Assembly: GCA_964409775.1 (NCBI GenBank)
Contig: CAYPEI010000004.1
Coordinates: 155,761-219,760, forward strand
DNA length: 64,000 bases
Direction of reading: 5' to 3'
From: JAHBXL01 sp964409775
GTDB taxonomy: Bacteria > Planctomycetota > Phycisphaerae > Phycisphaerales > UBA1924
Shown here: positions 24,686 to 33,648 of the stretch, piece after piece
Numbering within the stretch: position 1 is the stretch's first letter
Layout: the number at the start of each line of letters is the position of its first letter
The notes under the pieces: generated by a model
Databases searched by the model: none
What the model was told of the DNA's origin: nothing
The model's input: only the letters and a program-made list of their open reading frames with translations
Made by a program: the position numbers and the translations under genes

Positions 24686-25353
24686 TGTGCACCGTCCTTC
24701 TTCACTTCTTCGAGACGCTCAAGTTCGCAGGCGAGTGTCCGCCGGGCTCGGTAGAGCATCACGCGGATATTCACCCGGCTCTTGCCCAGGACACGCGCAA
24801 TCTCCGGCACGCCAAGGTCCTCGGCATAGCGGAGCCACACCGCCGAGCGCTGATCCCCCGGCAGCACCTCGTCCGCCGCACGCCACAGCCGGACCGCCAG
24901 GTCGCTCGGGCCGTCGTCCATCGCCGCGGCGCTCCGCGCGGCGGGTTCCTGGATCAGTTCGCCCGCCATCGGGAGCCGCCGAGTACGCGCCCGCGTCGCC
25001 GCGAGGTGCGTGCCGATCGTGTACAGCCACGTCGAGAACCGCATGCCCGGCTTGTACGTCCGGATCTTGGTCCACGCCCGCACGAACGTGTCCTGCGTGA
25101 GATCCTCCGCGTCCGCGTCGTTCGGGGCGCGGCGACGCAGGAAGTTGTACAGGCGGTTGGAGTATCGTGTGACCAGTAGCGAATACGCCTCGCGCTCCCC
25201 GTCCCGGGCACGCGACGCCAGTTCCTCGTCCGTCGGAATCCGCAGCGCACCGCCCGCCGTCGAGGCCAGCAGCGCGCACGCCGCACCCGCCTGCCGCGGC
25301 GTGTTCGCGGCGGTTGAACCCGGCTTCGCGGCTGGAATACCGAGCCTGCTCAG
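24682..25353 (-). CDS. ECF RNA polymerase sigma factor
   Basis: Region 2 is clear: YSLLVTRYSNRLYNFLRRRA, DAEDLTQDTFVRAWTKI and FSTWLYTIGTHLAATRAR. Region 4 follows: LPGDQRSAVWLRYAEDLGVPEIARVLGKSRVNIRVMLYRARRTL. Two parts of usual length with a short linker identify an extracytoplasmic-function sigma factor. No in-frame ATG, GTG or TTG lies between the upstream stop and the conserved region. The best candidate is CTG at 25353, which overlaps that stop and has GGGAG six bases upstream, so the start is uncertain. Downstream it overlaps the putative anti-sigma gene by ATGA. Confidence 0.85.
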   Translation of the reverse strand: MSRLGIPAAKPGSTAANTPRQAGAACALLASTAGGALRIPTDEELASRARDGEREAYSLLVTRYSNRLYNFLRRRAPNDADAEDLTQDTFVRAWTKIRTYKPGMRFSTWLYTIGTHLAATRARTRRLPMAGELIQEPAARSAAAMDDGPSDLAVRLWRAADEVLPGDQRSAVWLRYAEDLGVPEIARVLGKSRVNIRVMLYRARRTLACELERLEEVKKDGAQ

Positions 25354-26360
25354 GGCTTGCTCCCTTTCTTGCCCTCGCGCTCCGCCGCGTTGGACTTCTC
25401 CTTCGCCGCGAGCATCGATTCCGCCGCGTCGATCACCTTGCGGCTGGCATATCGGAAACTCACCTTGAGTTGCCGATCCTGCGGCTCGGCGCTGAGCGAG
25501 CCCAGCACGCTGTACACCGGCGCAAGGTCTGGGTTGTTCTTGGTCACCATCCGCCCGAGGGCGAGCAGCCCCTGCGCGACCTGCGACATGTTCGCCGCGT
25601 CCTCGGCCGAGCCGGTCAGCAGTTGCGCCACGCCATAGATCTCCCCCTCGCGCTCGCCGACGTCGATCTGCACGCCGCCCACCTGGCTCAGCAGCGCGCT
25701 GGCGTTCGGGTCCGGGTTGTTCTTCACGTTCGACGGCAGTTCCGCCGCGCGGATGAAGACGACCGACCCCGTGCCCGGGTCTCCGCTCAGGGGCGAGCCC
25801 GGCCCGACACGCGCAAGGCTCGATGAAGCGCCGTCCACCACGCGGATCGCGTCGGTCACGATCTTCCACTCATCCGAGATGAACACCACGCGCGAGTCCG
25901 GCGCATCCCCCGGCCGCACGTGCCAGTACTTCGTTTTGCCCTGGTCGTCAAACGCGAACAGCGACTGCCCGTCCACGGTCATCGTGCGGGTCGCCGGGTC
26001 GCTCTTGAGCAGGTCCACCAGCCGCTCGACCGCCGAGGTCGTGCTCGCGATCACGATCGCGTGCTCGGGGTTGTCGTCCGTGTCGTAGATCGTGACGCCC
26101 TTGATGTCCTTGAACGGATCGATCCCCAGGTTCTTCAGGTCGTCCATTCCCGCCAGGCCAAGCCTCCCGCGGTTCGTCACCACGAACTGCCCGAGCGACG
26201 AGTTGATCGCCGCCTCCGAGTCGACGTGCACGTACCACGTCGCGTTCGCCGCGATCCAGCCCTTGTTCACAGGACCGGCCGATGCCGCCCCACAGAGCGC
26301 CAGCGCCGCTCCTCCCGCGCCGATCAACCGCCCGATGGTGCTGCCGTGAGTCCTGGCCAT
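25350..26360 (-). CDS. Secreted protein of unknown function, sigma-factor operon
   Basis: 336 residues with a signal peptide (IGRLIGAGGAALALCGAASA). The mature part contains NATWYVHVDSEAAINSSLGQ, a long alpha/beta region with repeated DD and hydrophobic strands, and a basic, Lys/Glu-rich C-terminus (AAKEKSNAAEREGKKGSKP). I recognise no family. It is the first gene of a three-gene run with the ECF sigma factor and its membrane partner, and its stop overlaps the sigma start. A link to envelope stress is plausible from this context only. Confidence 0.65.
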   Translation of the reverse strand: MARTHGSTIGRLIGAGGAALALCGAASAGPVNKGWIAANATWYVHVDSEAAINSSLGQFVVTNRGRLGLAGMDDLKNLGIDPFKDIKGVTIYDTDDNPEHAIVIASTTSAVERLVDLLKSDPATRTMTVDGQSLFAFDDQGKTKYWHVRPGDAPDSRVVFISDEWKIVTDAIRVVDGASSSLARVGPGSPLSGDPGTGSVVFIRAAELPSNVKNNPDPNASALLSQVGGVQIDVGEREGEIYGVAQLLTGSAEDAANMSQVAQGLLALGRMVTKNNPDLAPVYSVLGSLSAEPQDRQLKVSFRYASRKVIDAAESMLAAKEKSNAAEREGKKGSKP

Positions 26361-26441
26361 GGATCGATTCCTTATACCCCCGACCGCCGCGGGTCGCCGC
26401 AGGCCCGGGCAAAGGTCATACGCGTCGGGGGCCGCCCTTCG

Positions 26442-27053
26442 TTACGCCGAGGGCGTGTTCCGGGGCTCACACTCGTCGCAGGTGCCCTTCAGCAGCACCT
26501 CCTGCTGCCGGACCGTCGGCACCCGGCCGCCCCTGGTCCGGCCGGTTCCCTTCCCTGCCACGCCCCGGGGCCTCAGCACGACTTCCGTGTCTTCCAGGCA
26601 CTCCACCTTCCCGCAACTGTCGCACATGAAGTGCGGATGTCCATGAGACTGTTCGGGCAGCCGCGGCGGAGCGGGAATCGGGGCCGGGTGCGGGCAGTTC
26701 TCGGACTCGCCGCACCCGCAGCCGGTGCCGGCGACCGGCGCATGGGCCGCGTGGTCACCGCTCAGGCCGAACCGAAACACGCGGTCTCCCGGGTCCATGC
26801 GGTGGGCGATCCCCGCCTCCACCAGCGAGTTGAGTGTCCGGTACACCGTCACCCGGTCGGGCTTGCGCCCCTTCGCTTTGGCGCCGCGAGCACGCGTGAG
26901 TTCCTCGACGATCTGGTCCGCGCTCAGCACTTCGTGCGTCTGGCACAGGCACCGCAGCACCCCCAGCCTCACCGGCGTGACGCGCAACCCCGCGATCCGC
27001 AGCAGGGCGCTGTGGTCGCGGTCGTGCCCGACAGGATCTCCGGCTCTGGCCAT
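26442..27053 (-). CDS. Fur-family metal regulator with Cys/His-rich insertion
   Basis: About 203 residues. The N-terminal winged helix has LRVTPVRLGVLRCL and PDRVTVYRTLNSLVEAGI. The C-terminal dimerisation domain carries HGHPHFMCDSCGKVECLED and a second Cys pair CDEC, the usual structural zinc site. Between them is an extra stretch with GCGCGESENCPHPAPIPAPP, not part of the usual Fur core. Such repressors respond to iron, zinc, manganese or peroxide; which one cannot be told here. The ATG at 27053 is close behind GAGGGAG; a TTG three codons earlier is the alternative. Confidence 0.85.
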   Translation of the reverse strand: MARAGDPVGHDRDHSALLRIAGLRVTPVRLGVLRCLCQTHEVLSADQIVEELTRARGAKAKGRKPDRVTVYRTLNSLVEAGIAHRMDPGDRVFRFGLSGDHAAHAPVAGTGCGCGESENCPHPAPIPAPPRLPEQSHGHPHFMCDSCGKVECLEDTEVVLRPRGVAGKGTGRTRGGRVPTVRQQEVLLKGTCDECEPRNTPSA

Positions 27054-27075
27054 CTCCCTCAATTATGCACGCAAG

Positions 27076-27828
27076 TCAGCACATCGTCATCCCGCCGTCG
27101 ACGACGATGGTCTGGCCCGTCAGGTACCCCGCCTCGTCGGACGACACATAGGCCACCGCCGCCGCGATGTCCTCGGGGGTTCCCAGCCGCCGGACGGCGA
27201 CCATCTCCTGCAGTTTGGCCTTGATCTCCGCGGGCAGGTTCTGGGTCATGTCCGTCTCAACATACCCCGGCGCCACCACGTTGCAGGTGATGCCCTTCGA
27301 GCCCAGTTCACGGGCGATCGTCTTGCTCAGACCCAGCAGCCCCGCCTTGGCCGCGGCGTAGTTCGCCTGCCCCGCGTTCCCGACCACCCCCGACGTGCTC
27401 GCGATGTTCACGATCCGGCCGAACCGGTTCTTCATCATCGGCCGCGCCGCGGCACGGATCGCCACGAACGCCGACTTGAGGTCCACGTTGAGCACCTCGT
27501 CCCACTCCGCATCGCTCATCCGCAGCACGAGGTTGTCGCGAGTGATCCCCGCGTTGTTCACCAGGATGTCCAGCCGGCCCTGCTCGGCGACGACTTCCTC
27601 CACCGCCTTGGCCAGCGCGGCCGCGTCGCCCACATCCACCGCCTTGAACGACGCCGCGCCCCCCTGCGACCGGATCTGCTCCGCGAGGTCCGACAGCGGG
27701 CCGGCCGTGCGGCTCACCAGCACAACGTGCCGGCCATCCTTCGCCAGCCGCTGCGCAATCGACTTGCCGATGCCGCGGCTTGCGCCCGTGACGAACGCGA
27801 CGCGGGGGGACGTAGTCTGGGTGCTCAT
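27076..27828 (-). CDS. fabG: 3-oxoacyl-ACP reductase
   Basis: 250 residues, a short-chain dehydrogenase with the NADPH motif TGASRGIGKSI, NNAG (about residue 92), catalytic Ser in NIASTSGVVG (about 142) and YAAAK (Tyr about 155). The close match to FabG, including GYVETDMTQNLP and the end YLTGQTIVVDGGM, and the nearby fabD support the reduction step of fatty acid elongation. fabF and acpP are not in the window. Confidence 0.95.
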   Translation of the reverse strand: MSTQTTSPRVAFVTGASRGIGKSIAQRLAKDGRHVVLVSRTAGPLSDLAEQIRSQGGAASFKAVDVGDAAALAKAVEEVVAEQGRLDILVNNAGITRDNLVLRMSDAEWDEVLNVDLKSAFVAIRAAARPMMKNRFGRIVNIASTSGVVGNAGQANYAAAKAGLLGLSKTIARELGSKGITCNVVAPGYVETDMTQNLPAEIKAKLQEMVAVRRLGTPEDIAAAVAYVSSDEAGYLTGQTIVVDGGMTMC

Positions 27829-27898
27829 GACACCACTCCGGGGCGCACACCGGCGCCGGTCTTCCCCGCCTCCACCACCAGTTTCCGCCTGTGATCGC

Positions 27899-28975
27899 TC
27901 ATCCGCCGCCGGGGATGTTCACCGGACCGCTCGGCGTGTTCTTCCGCGTCGGCCCGCCCGGCTCCGAAGACGAAGGAGCGGGGCCCCCGCCTTCCGGTCC
28001 GCCTGCCCCGCCCGCGCCCGTTGCTCCACCCTCCGGGATCAGGTCCGGCATCGGAGCCGCCGCCAGCGCGGTGTAGAAGAAGCCCGCGGGCCCGATCCCG
28101 TCCCACCCCGAAGCCCGGGGCCGCTCGCCCTCGGCTGCCGGCGCGTTGCTGAACACCCAGTGGTCGCCCGACTGTGCGGCGCCCCAGCCCAGCAGGAACG
28201 CGCCGCGCGGATCCTGAATCGCCAGCAGCACGCCGCGCGTCGGAATCCCGCCCGCCCCGGCCATGGCCGAAAGATCCGGCGGTGCAACGCCCGCCGCGTT
28301 CAGGCTTGCAAGGGCCTTCTTCATCTCCGCCGCGATCTGGTCGGGCGACATCGACGCGAACTTCTCCATTTGCGCCCGAAGAACCGCCAGTTGCTCGGCG
28401 GGAATCGCGCCCTGCTGCTCGAGGATGTCCAACACCCCCGAGCCCGCGCCCGCCGCCAGCGCATCCTTGATCTGGTCAACCAGTTGTGACGCCGACATCG
28501 ATGCGCCCCCCGCGCCGGCGCTCATCGCCATCGAGGCATCGAACGAACCCGCGTACACGATCCGCACCGCCTCGATGGGGTGCGTGGCGTCGGCCCAGTC
28601 CCCGGTCTCGACCAGCGACGACAACTGGACATTGGCGCCGGCGTCGATCATCCCCTGCAACTTGGCGTTGTCACCCTTGGCGAACGCGCTGGCGAGTTCG
28701 ATCACCGCGCGCGCGAAACTCTCATCCGTCACCGTCACATCACCGGCGAACTGCACCCGGGGGTCCGCCCGCATCTCCTGCAGCAGATCCTGCAGCGACA
28801 CCTCCGGCGGGGGCGGGGGCTCCACCGGCGGCGGCGGCGGCGGCGGGGGGGGCGGCGGCGGCTTGGGGCAGCCCGTCAGACCCGCGACCACGAGCAGCGC
28901 GCCCGCTCCGCAGATGGCCCGACGCACAAGCGTCCGTCCCGAATGACCGCGATTTCCCGGTTCATGGTTCATCAT
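27899..28975 (-). CDS. Lipoprotein with polyproline linker
   Basis: 358 residues. A signal sequence ends in the lipobox VAGLTGC, directly followed by a run of 12 prolines and a second run of five, then an alpha-helical body (LQDLLQEMRADPRVQF...). The C-terminal 50 residues are Gly/Pro/Ser-rich and unstructured. It probably sits in the membrane with the proline stretch as a rigid spacer. The proline runs should need EF-P for translation. It overlaps the fabD end by 14 bases, so it is co-transcribed with it. Function unknown. Confidence 0.7.
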   Translation of the reverse strand: MMNHEPGNRGHSGRTLVRRAICGAGALLVVAGLTGCPKPPPPPPPPPPPPVEPPPPPEVSLQDLLQEMRADPRVQFAGDVTVTDESFARAVIELASAFAKGDNAKLQGMIDAGANVQLSSLVETGDWADATHPIEAVRIVYAGSFDASMAMSAGAGGASMSASQLVDQIKDALAAGAGSGVLDILEQQGAIPAEQLAVLRAQMEKFASMSPDQIAAEMKKALASLNAAGVAPPDLSAMAGAGGIPTRGVLLAIQDPRGAFLLGWGAAQSGDHWVFSNAPAAEGERPRASGWDGIGPAGFFYTALAAAPMPDLIPEGGATGAGGAGGPEGGGPAPSSSEPGGPTRKNTPSGPVNIPGGG

Positions 28976-29948
28976 GGGTTTCGACCTTCGTTCCCTTCTC
29001 GATCCGTCTCATCAGCCCCGCCAGCGTCTTGCCGGGCGCGAGTTCGTGCCATTCCGCCCCACCCAGACCGGCCAGCCATCGGCAGTTCTGCTCCCAGCGG
29101 ACCGGCATGGTCAACTGTTCAACCAGCCGCCGCCGGATCGAATCCTCAACTGTACGCTCCGTCGGGCCGCCTGTTTCGTGCCCCGCCCCCGTCACGTTCG
29201 ACGCCACCGAGCAGCGTGCCGGACGCATCGCCGTCGTCCGCAGGGCCTGCGCCAGCCGGTCCGCCGCCGGCTGCATCAGCGGAGAGTGAAACGCTCCCGC
29301 CACCGGGAGCGGTGCCGCACGAAGCCCCATCTCCGCCGCGGCCGCTGCCGCCCGCACGCACGCCGCGATCGACCCGCTCACAACCACCTGCCCCGGGGAG
29401 TTGAAGTTCGCCGCCACCAGCACCTCCCCGCCCCGCGCCCGGTCGCACACCTCGTTCGCCTGTGCCTCGGTGGCCCCGATCAGCGCAACCATGCCCGAAC
29501 CAGGACTCCCGTCCGTGTTTCGAATCGCGTCCGCGGCGTCCTGCATCGCGCGCCCGCGAAGCGTCACCAACTCCAGCCCCTCTTCAAACCCGAACACCCC
29601 CGCCACGTGCAGCGCGGTGTACTCGCCGAGCGAAAGGCCCGCCGCGGCGACAAGCCCGGCCTCCGTCGCGCCCGCATCCGGCCCCGCGCCCCATCGCGCC
29701 AGCATCCCGCGCCAGCAGGCCACCGACGCCACATAGATGGCAGGCTGTGAAACGTCCGTCTGGTTCAGCCGGTCCGCAGGCCCGTCAAAGCACAGGGTGC
29801 TCAGCGGCGCACCAAGCCGCGTGCCCAGCACCCGGTCCGCCTTCTCAAAGACCGTCCGTGCCTCGGCCGAGGCCGCAAACCAGGCCTTGCCCATGCCGAC
29901 AACCTGCGCGCCCTGCCCTGGACACAGAATGATCCTCGAGGTGCTCAT
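28962..29948 (-). CDS. fabD: Malonyl-CoA:ACP transacylase
   Basis: 328 residues. Loads malonyl onto acyl carrier protein at the start of fatty acid synthesis. LCPGQGAQVVGMGKAW is the N-terminal signature. The nucleophile Ser sits in GLSLGEYTAL (about residue 105; the usual His before Ser is Leu here), and the catalytic His in GAFHSPLM (about 219). The gene heads a run with a lipoprotein gene and fabG. Confidence 0.95.
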   Translation of the reverse strand: MSTSRIILCPGQGAQVVGMGKAWFAASAEARTVFEKADRVLGTRLGAPLSTLCFDGPADRLNQTDVSQPAIYVASVACWRGMLARWGAGPDAGATEAGLVAAAGLSLGEYTALHVAGVFGFEEGLELVTLRGRAMQDAADAIRNTDGSPGSGMVALIGATEAQANEVCDRARGGEVLVAANFNSPGQVVVSGSIAACVRAAAAAAEMGLRAAPLPVAGAFHSPLMQPAADRLAQALRTTAMRPARCSVASNVTGAGHETGGPTERTVEDSIRRRLVEQLTMPVRWEQNCRWLAGLGGAEWHELAPGKTLAGLMRRIEKGTKVETHDEP

Positions 29949-29984
29949 TCCGCCAGTTTAGCAACCGCACAAGTCCGACTCACC

Positions 29985-31544
29985 TCAGCAGCCCGACAGA
30001 TAGTGATTGAGGAACTCGAACAGGTCCGCCGTGGTGGTCTGGCCGTCCCCGTTGATGTCGCCCCGACCCACGAAAAACGACGTCAGATACGCGAAGAAGT
30101 CGCTCGCAGTCACAAGTCCATCGCCGTTCCAGTCCGCCGGACACACTTGGTCATCCGACGAGATCGAGTGCAGCGCACGCGACGCGTTCACCCGGCCATA
30201 CCCATACTGCGGGTCCCACCCCGGCGGCCCCCGGTCATCCGCCGTCTCCTTGATGATCCGCCGGACCTCCGCGCCGCTCAGCCATGGCGCCGTCTCAAGC
30301 AGCAGCGCCGCCACGCCGGACACAAACGGCGCGGCCATCGAGGTGCCGGTTTCATAGCGGTACGTGTTCGGCTGCGAGTTGCTGTCGGTGGTCGTCAGGA
30401 TCGCCACCCCCGGCGCGCACACATCCACCTCGGGGCCCGTGCTGCAGAACGGGCCGATCACGTCTCGGTTGTCGGTCGCCGTCACCGCCAGCACCGACGG
30501 CCAGCGCGCAGGGTAATACACCGGAGCCCCCGGAGTGTTGCCCGCCGCCGCGACCAGCACCGCCCCCGCGCTCGTCGCATAGTTCACCGCGGCGTTCAGG
30601 TAACTCGATCCCGTCGTGTACCCAAGGCTCATCGAGATCACCCGGGCCCCATGATCCACCGCCCAGATAATGCCGCTCGCGCACTGCGATTCGCTGCTGT
30701 TGCCCCACGAATCCGCCACCCGCACCGGCATGATCCGTGCATTCCACGACACGCCGCTGATGCCGATGCCGTCGTTGCCCGCCGCCGCGGCGATCCCCGC
30801 GCACGCCGTACCGTGCGGCAGGTACGGACTGTCATCCGTTGCCGTCGGGTCGCTGCCCACAAAGTTGTACCCGGGCACGAGTTTGGGCGCAAGGTCCGGA
30901 TGACTCTGACTGACGCCGGTATCAAGGAACGCGATCGTGATCGGCGCGTTGCCCGCCTGCGACCACGCGCCAAACGCCGCGATGTCCGCGTGCGGAATCC
31001 CGGGGCTGCCCGAAACCGGCGCCCCGGTGTTGTTCAAGCCATACTGCAAACCCAGGTACGGGTCGTTGGGAATCGTGATCCCCAGCACGCCGCCCGCTCC
31101 GTCCGCCTCGACACGATCGAACAGATCGCCGTGCGCCGCGAGGCCCGCCACCAGCGAATCCGCAGTCGTGTCCGCGGATCCCTCGAAGACCACGAATCTG
31201 CTCAGCCCCTCACGTTCCGCAGCCAGGGCATCCGCATGGCACCACGAGATCGGGCAGTCCGCCGCGGCGACATGCACGCGCGTCAGTGTCTCCGCCAATC
31301 TCGGATCGACATCTTGAGGCTTCCCCGCGGCGACATGTGCTGCGCCCAGGTTCATTGAGCGAAGCGTCCGCTGAACCGCACCCTCGCTGCCCGGACGAAT
31401 CCGGCAGACCACTCGCGTCGACGGCGTTGAAGCCGGCGGCGAGTCCGGCGCGGTCTGAGCCGACGCCGCGCCAATCGCGAATCCGGTCAAAATCCAAACT
31501 TTTGCCCAGCGATGAGCGATGTGGGAGCCAGGATTCTGCTTCAA
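29985..31544 (-). CDS. Secreted subtilisin-like protease with dockerin
   Basis: 519 residues of the S8 family. A signal peptide is followed by a propeptide-like part (about residues 45-160), then the catalytic domain: Asp in FLDTGVSQSHPD (about 205), His in PHGTACAGI (about 244) and Ser in GTSMAAPFVSG (about 400). The C-terminus is a dockerin pair: ADWNGDGLVTASDFFAYL and DINGDGQTTTADLFEFL. It is exported and probably degrades proteins outside the cell. Start is TTG at 31544 with GGAGGAG six bases upstream. Confidence 0.92.
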   Translation of the reverse strand: MKQNPGSHIAHRWAKVWILTGFAIGAASAQTAPDSPPASTPSTRVVCRIRPGSEGAVQRTLRSMNLGAAHVAAGKPQDVDPRLAETLTRVHVAAADCPISWCHADALAAEREGLSRFVVFEGSADTTADSLVAGLAAHGDLFDRVEADGAGGVLGITIPNDPYLGLQYGLNNTGAPVSGSPGIPHADIAAFGAWSQAGNAPITIAFLDTGVSQSHPDLAPKLVPGYNFVGSDPTATDDSPYLPHGTACAGIAAAAGNDGIGISGVSWNARIMPVRVADSWGNSSESQCASGIIWAVDHGARVISMSLGYTTGSSYLNAAVNYATSAGAVLVAAAGNTPGAPVYYPARWPSVLAVTATDNRDVIGPFCSTGPEVDVCAPGVAILTTTDSNSQPNTYRYETGTSMAAPFVSGVAALLLETAPWLSGAEVRRIIKETADDRGPPGWDPQYGYGRVNASRALHSISSDDQVCPADWNGDGLVTASDFFAYLTSFFVGRGDINGDGQTTTADLFEFLNHYLSGC

Positions 31545-31597
31545 CCGTGACTCCTCCGCTTAGCCCCACGAGTGCTTATCGGCCAAGCCGGAACCCC

Positions 31598-31625
31598 AAT
31601 ATACCTCCAATCGCGGTCTGAACAA
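31598..31625 (-). promoter_or_regulatory. Promoter of the S8 protease gene
   Basis: On the minus strand TTGTTC (31625-31620) and TATATT (31603-31598) are separated by 16 bases, about 50 bases before the TTG start. The rest of the 412-base gap to the next gene (31545-31956) holds only this promoter and the divergent one at 31795. Confidence 0.6.
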
Positions 31626-31794
31626 CGGCAAAATTCGCGGGATTCCAAAGGCCTCGCGATCCACAGGTCACCCAATCCGGCAACTTGGCCAACGATCATC
31701 CCCAGTTTTGGTGTATTTCCAATCGTCGTGCCACGACCGAGTGCTCAGTTCCGACGAAGAATGTGGTTCTCGGTCGAGAAGTCTGGGAAAATGG

Positions 31795-31823
31795 TTGACA
31801 CGGGGGGGTTCTTCGGGCACACT
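31795..31823 (+). promoter_or_regulatory. Promoter of module copy 1 (A1-B1)
   Basis: TTGACA is separated by 17 bases from CACACT, followed by TTG. The downstream copy has TTGACA-N17-CAAACTT in the same place, so the promoter seems to have been duplicated with the genes. Confidence 0.55.
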
Positions 31824-31956
31824 TGTTCCCCAGAGAGAAGTTCTTGCGCGGATTCCATCCGCCCCAGAGAGAGAGTCCCCCGGAACTTGGCCTACTTTGT
31901 TACGGACTACGTCCGTTCGAGTGGTTCAGGTCGAGAAGATCAGGAGGAGAGAGATC

Positions 31957-32727
31957 ATGGCGTTTGCCTCTAAGGTCGTCGTTTCTGCCGCCGCGCTTTG
32001 TGTTGCTGCTGCCGGCGCATCCGCGAGTGTCTCGCAGGTCTGCTTCAGCGTTCGCGCGACGGCCATCGTCGGCGGCCAGACGCAGACGGCGACCTTCGAA
32101 GTCGACAGCGGCCAGATGTACTACGACGAGGCCAGCCAGACCTACGGCTGGGACCTCCAGTCTCCGTTTGAACTCCGCTCCGCTCAGGGCACAGTGCTCG
32201 GCACGCTGGTCGGCGGCAACGTCCGCGCGATCGAAGACCCTGTCGTCGCGGTCAACTTCAGCGTGCAGTCCGGCGCGGTGATGACCAGTTTCGACGTCAC
32301 CTCCACGCTCGTCGGCTTCGCCGCGCTCAACGCCGCTCAAGGCCTCGCGACCGGCACCCTCGTCGCCGATGACCGCAACGGCAACGGCGTCACGATCTCT
32401 CCGCTGGGCATCTTCCCCGGCAATGGGATGTACGTCGCCAAGTACAACAACAGCGGCCTGCCCTTCCAGGATCTCGACGGTCTCACTTTCGCCAGCCTGT
32501 TCCGCACCGGCCCCTACTCCAATCCCGTCGGTCTCAACCTCAACGATGGCACCGGGCCCTTCCAGCCCATCCCCGGCCTGGTCAGCAACATCCAGGGCGG
32601 GTTCAGTTTCTCCCTGACCGCCGGCGACATCGCCTCCGGCACCAGCACCTTCTTCGTCACCCCCGCGCCCGGCGCCGCAGCCCTCTTCGGCCTCGCCGGT
32701 CTCGCCGTTTCCCGTCGTCGTCGTTAA
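31957..32727 (+). CDS. PAPG-tail secreted protein A1
   Basis: 256 residues: signal peptide ending ASAS, a mature part starting VCFSVRATAIVGGQTQTATF, and a PEP-CTERM-like tail TPAPGAAALFGLAGLAVSRRRR. The tail should be recognised by an exosortase-type system and removed at the membrane. The mature domain is about 200 residues with beta-strand-rich pattern; I recognise no family. AGGAGGAG precedes the ATG. A paralogue (A2) with nearly identical 5' coding DNA lies 1.97 kb downstream. B1 follows after 62 bases without terminator. Confidence 0.8.
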   Translation: MAFASKVVVSAAALCVAAAGASASVSQVCFSVRATAIVGGQTQTATFEVDSGQMYYDEASQTYGWDLQSPFELRSAQGTVLGTLVGGNVRAIEDPVVAVNFSVQSGAVMTSFDVTSTLVGFAALNAAQGLATGTLVADDRNGNGVTISPLGIFPGNGMYVAKYNNSGLPFQDLDGLTFASLFRTGPYSNPVGLNLNDGTGPFQPIPGLVSNIQGGFSFSLTAGDIASGTSTFFVTPAPGAAALFGLAGLAVSRRRR

Positions 32728-32789
32728 TCCATCGATCTGCGCATGTCTCGTGCGAGGCGGTACGCCTCGATTCGCAAAGGATCGGCCAC

Positions 32790-33569
32790 ATGGCATCTGT
32801 TCCCACCCGAGTGATGATCCCGCTCCTCGCTGTCGCCGGCATCGCCGCCGCGGCGAGCGCGAGCGTCTCCGACCCCGCCCTGATCATCCACGCTCAGGCG
32901 GGCGCCAACGTGGACACCTTTGTCGTTCCCCTCGGCCTCCTCGGGCCGGGCGCCGAGGTCGGTTCGCTCCAGTACACGCTCCCCAGCCCGCTGTTCCTCC
33001 CGAACACCGGCACCTGGGTCCGCAACATCAACCTCAGTTACGTCCCCGAGAACGCCCTGCCCGTCCAGGAGAACCTGATCTCCCTCGGCTTCACGCTCTG
33101 GACCGGCTCGGCCACCACCAACTTCGTCATCAGCACTGGCCAGTTCGGCATCGCGCCCAACGCCGTCATCGCCCGCGGCAGCGCGAACGTCGGCATCACC
33201 GACGGCACGCAGATCCAGTTCCCCGACGGAGCCGTGACCTACACGCCGTTCAACGGCGGATTCCTCACGCAGACCAACGGCGCCTTCGGCGTCGGACCGG
33301 TCTATGCCCCGCTCGGTTCGCCGTTCGCCCTGCTCGGCCCCGGCCCGATGTCCACCGGGTTCGCGAGCATCTCCGGCGGCAACAACGTCCCCAACACCCC
33401 GCTCGGTGCACCGGCCTCCGACATGAGCGCCCAGTGGCGCTTCAGCCTCACCGGCGGCGACCAGATCGGCGTCACCAGCACGTTCTTCTCCACCAGCGTC
33501 ATCCCGGCGCCCGGCAGTGTGGCGATCCTCGCGTTCGGCGGGATCCTCGCAGCCCGGCGTCGCCGCTGA
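32790..33569 (+). CDS. PAPG-tail secreted protein B1
   Basis: 259 residues with a signal peptide (MIPLLAVAGIAAAASAS), an ectodomain including DPALIIHAQAGANVDTFVVP and SLQYTLPSPLFLPNTGTWVR, and the tail IPAPGSVAILAFGGILAARRRR. Beta-rich, about 210 mature residues, no family recognised. It is the partner of A1 in one transcript; the copy B2 follows A2 in the same order. A terminator lies 43 bases after the stop. Confidence 0.8.
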   Translation: MASVPTRVMIPLLAVAGIAAAASASVSDPALIIHAQAGANVDTFVVPLGLLGPGAEVGSLQYTLPSPLFLPNTGTWVRNINLSYVPENALPVQENLISLGFTLWTGSATTNFVISTGQFGIAPNAVIARGSANVGITDGTQIQFPDGAVTYTPFNGGFLTQTNGAFGVGPVYAPLGSPFALLGPGPMSTGFASISGGNNVPNTPLGAPASDMSAQWRFSLTGGDQIGVTSTFFSTSVIPAPGSVAILAFGGILAARRRR

Positions 33570-33612
33570 TCTCCCCGCGATCGCGCGGGCCGTCTGCGGA
33601 ACCACGGTCGAG

Positions 33613-33648
33613 CCGGTCGCCCTCACGGGCGGCCGGTTTGTTTTTTGT
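33613..33648 (+). terminator. Terminator of module copy 1
   Basis: A ten-base-pair stem with one G-U pair (33613-33622 with 33627-33636, loop TCAC), then TTTGTTTTTTG. Beyond it, TTTTTGT/ACAAAAA (33642-33660) forms a small inverted repeat overlapping the T tract. Confidence 0.85.

Noticed and set aside
28808..28870. GCC/GGC repeat as a microsatellite array or CRISPR-like repeat
   Set aside because: It encodes the polyproline spacer of the lipoprotein in frame.
31572..31956. Open frames between the S8 protease and A1 genes
   Set aside because: They have no ribosome site, are rich in rare composition for this genome, and cover two promoters.
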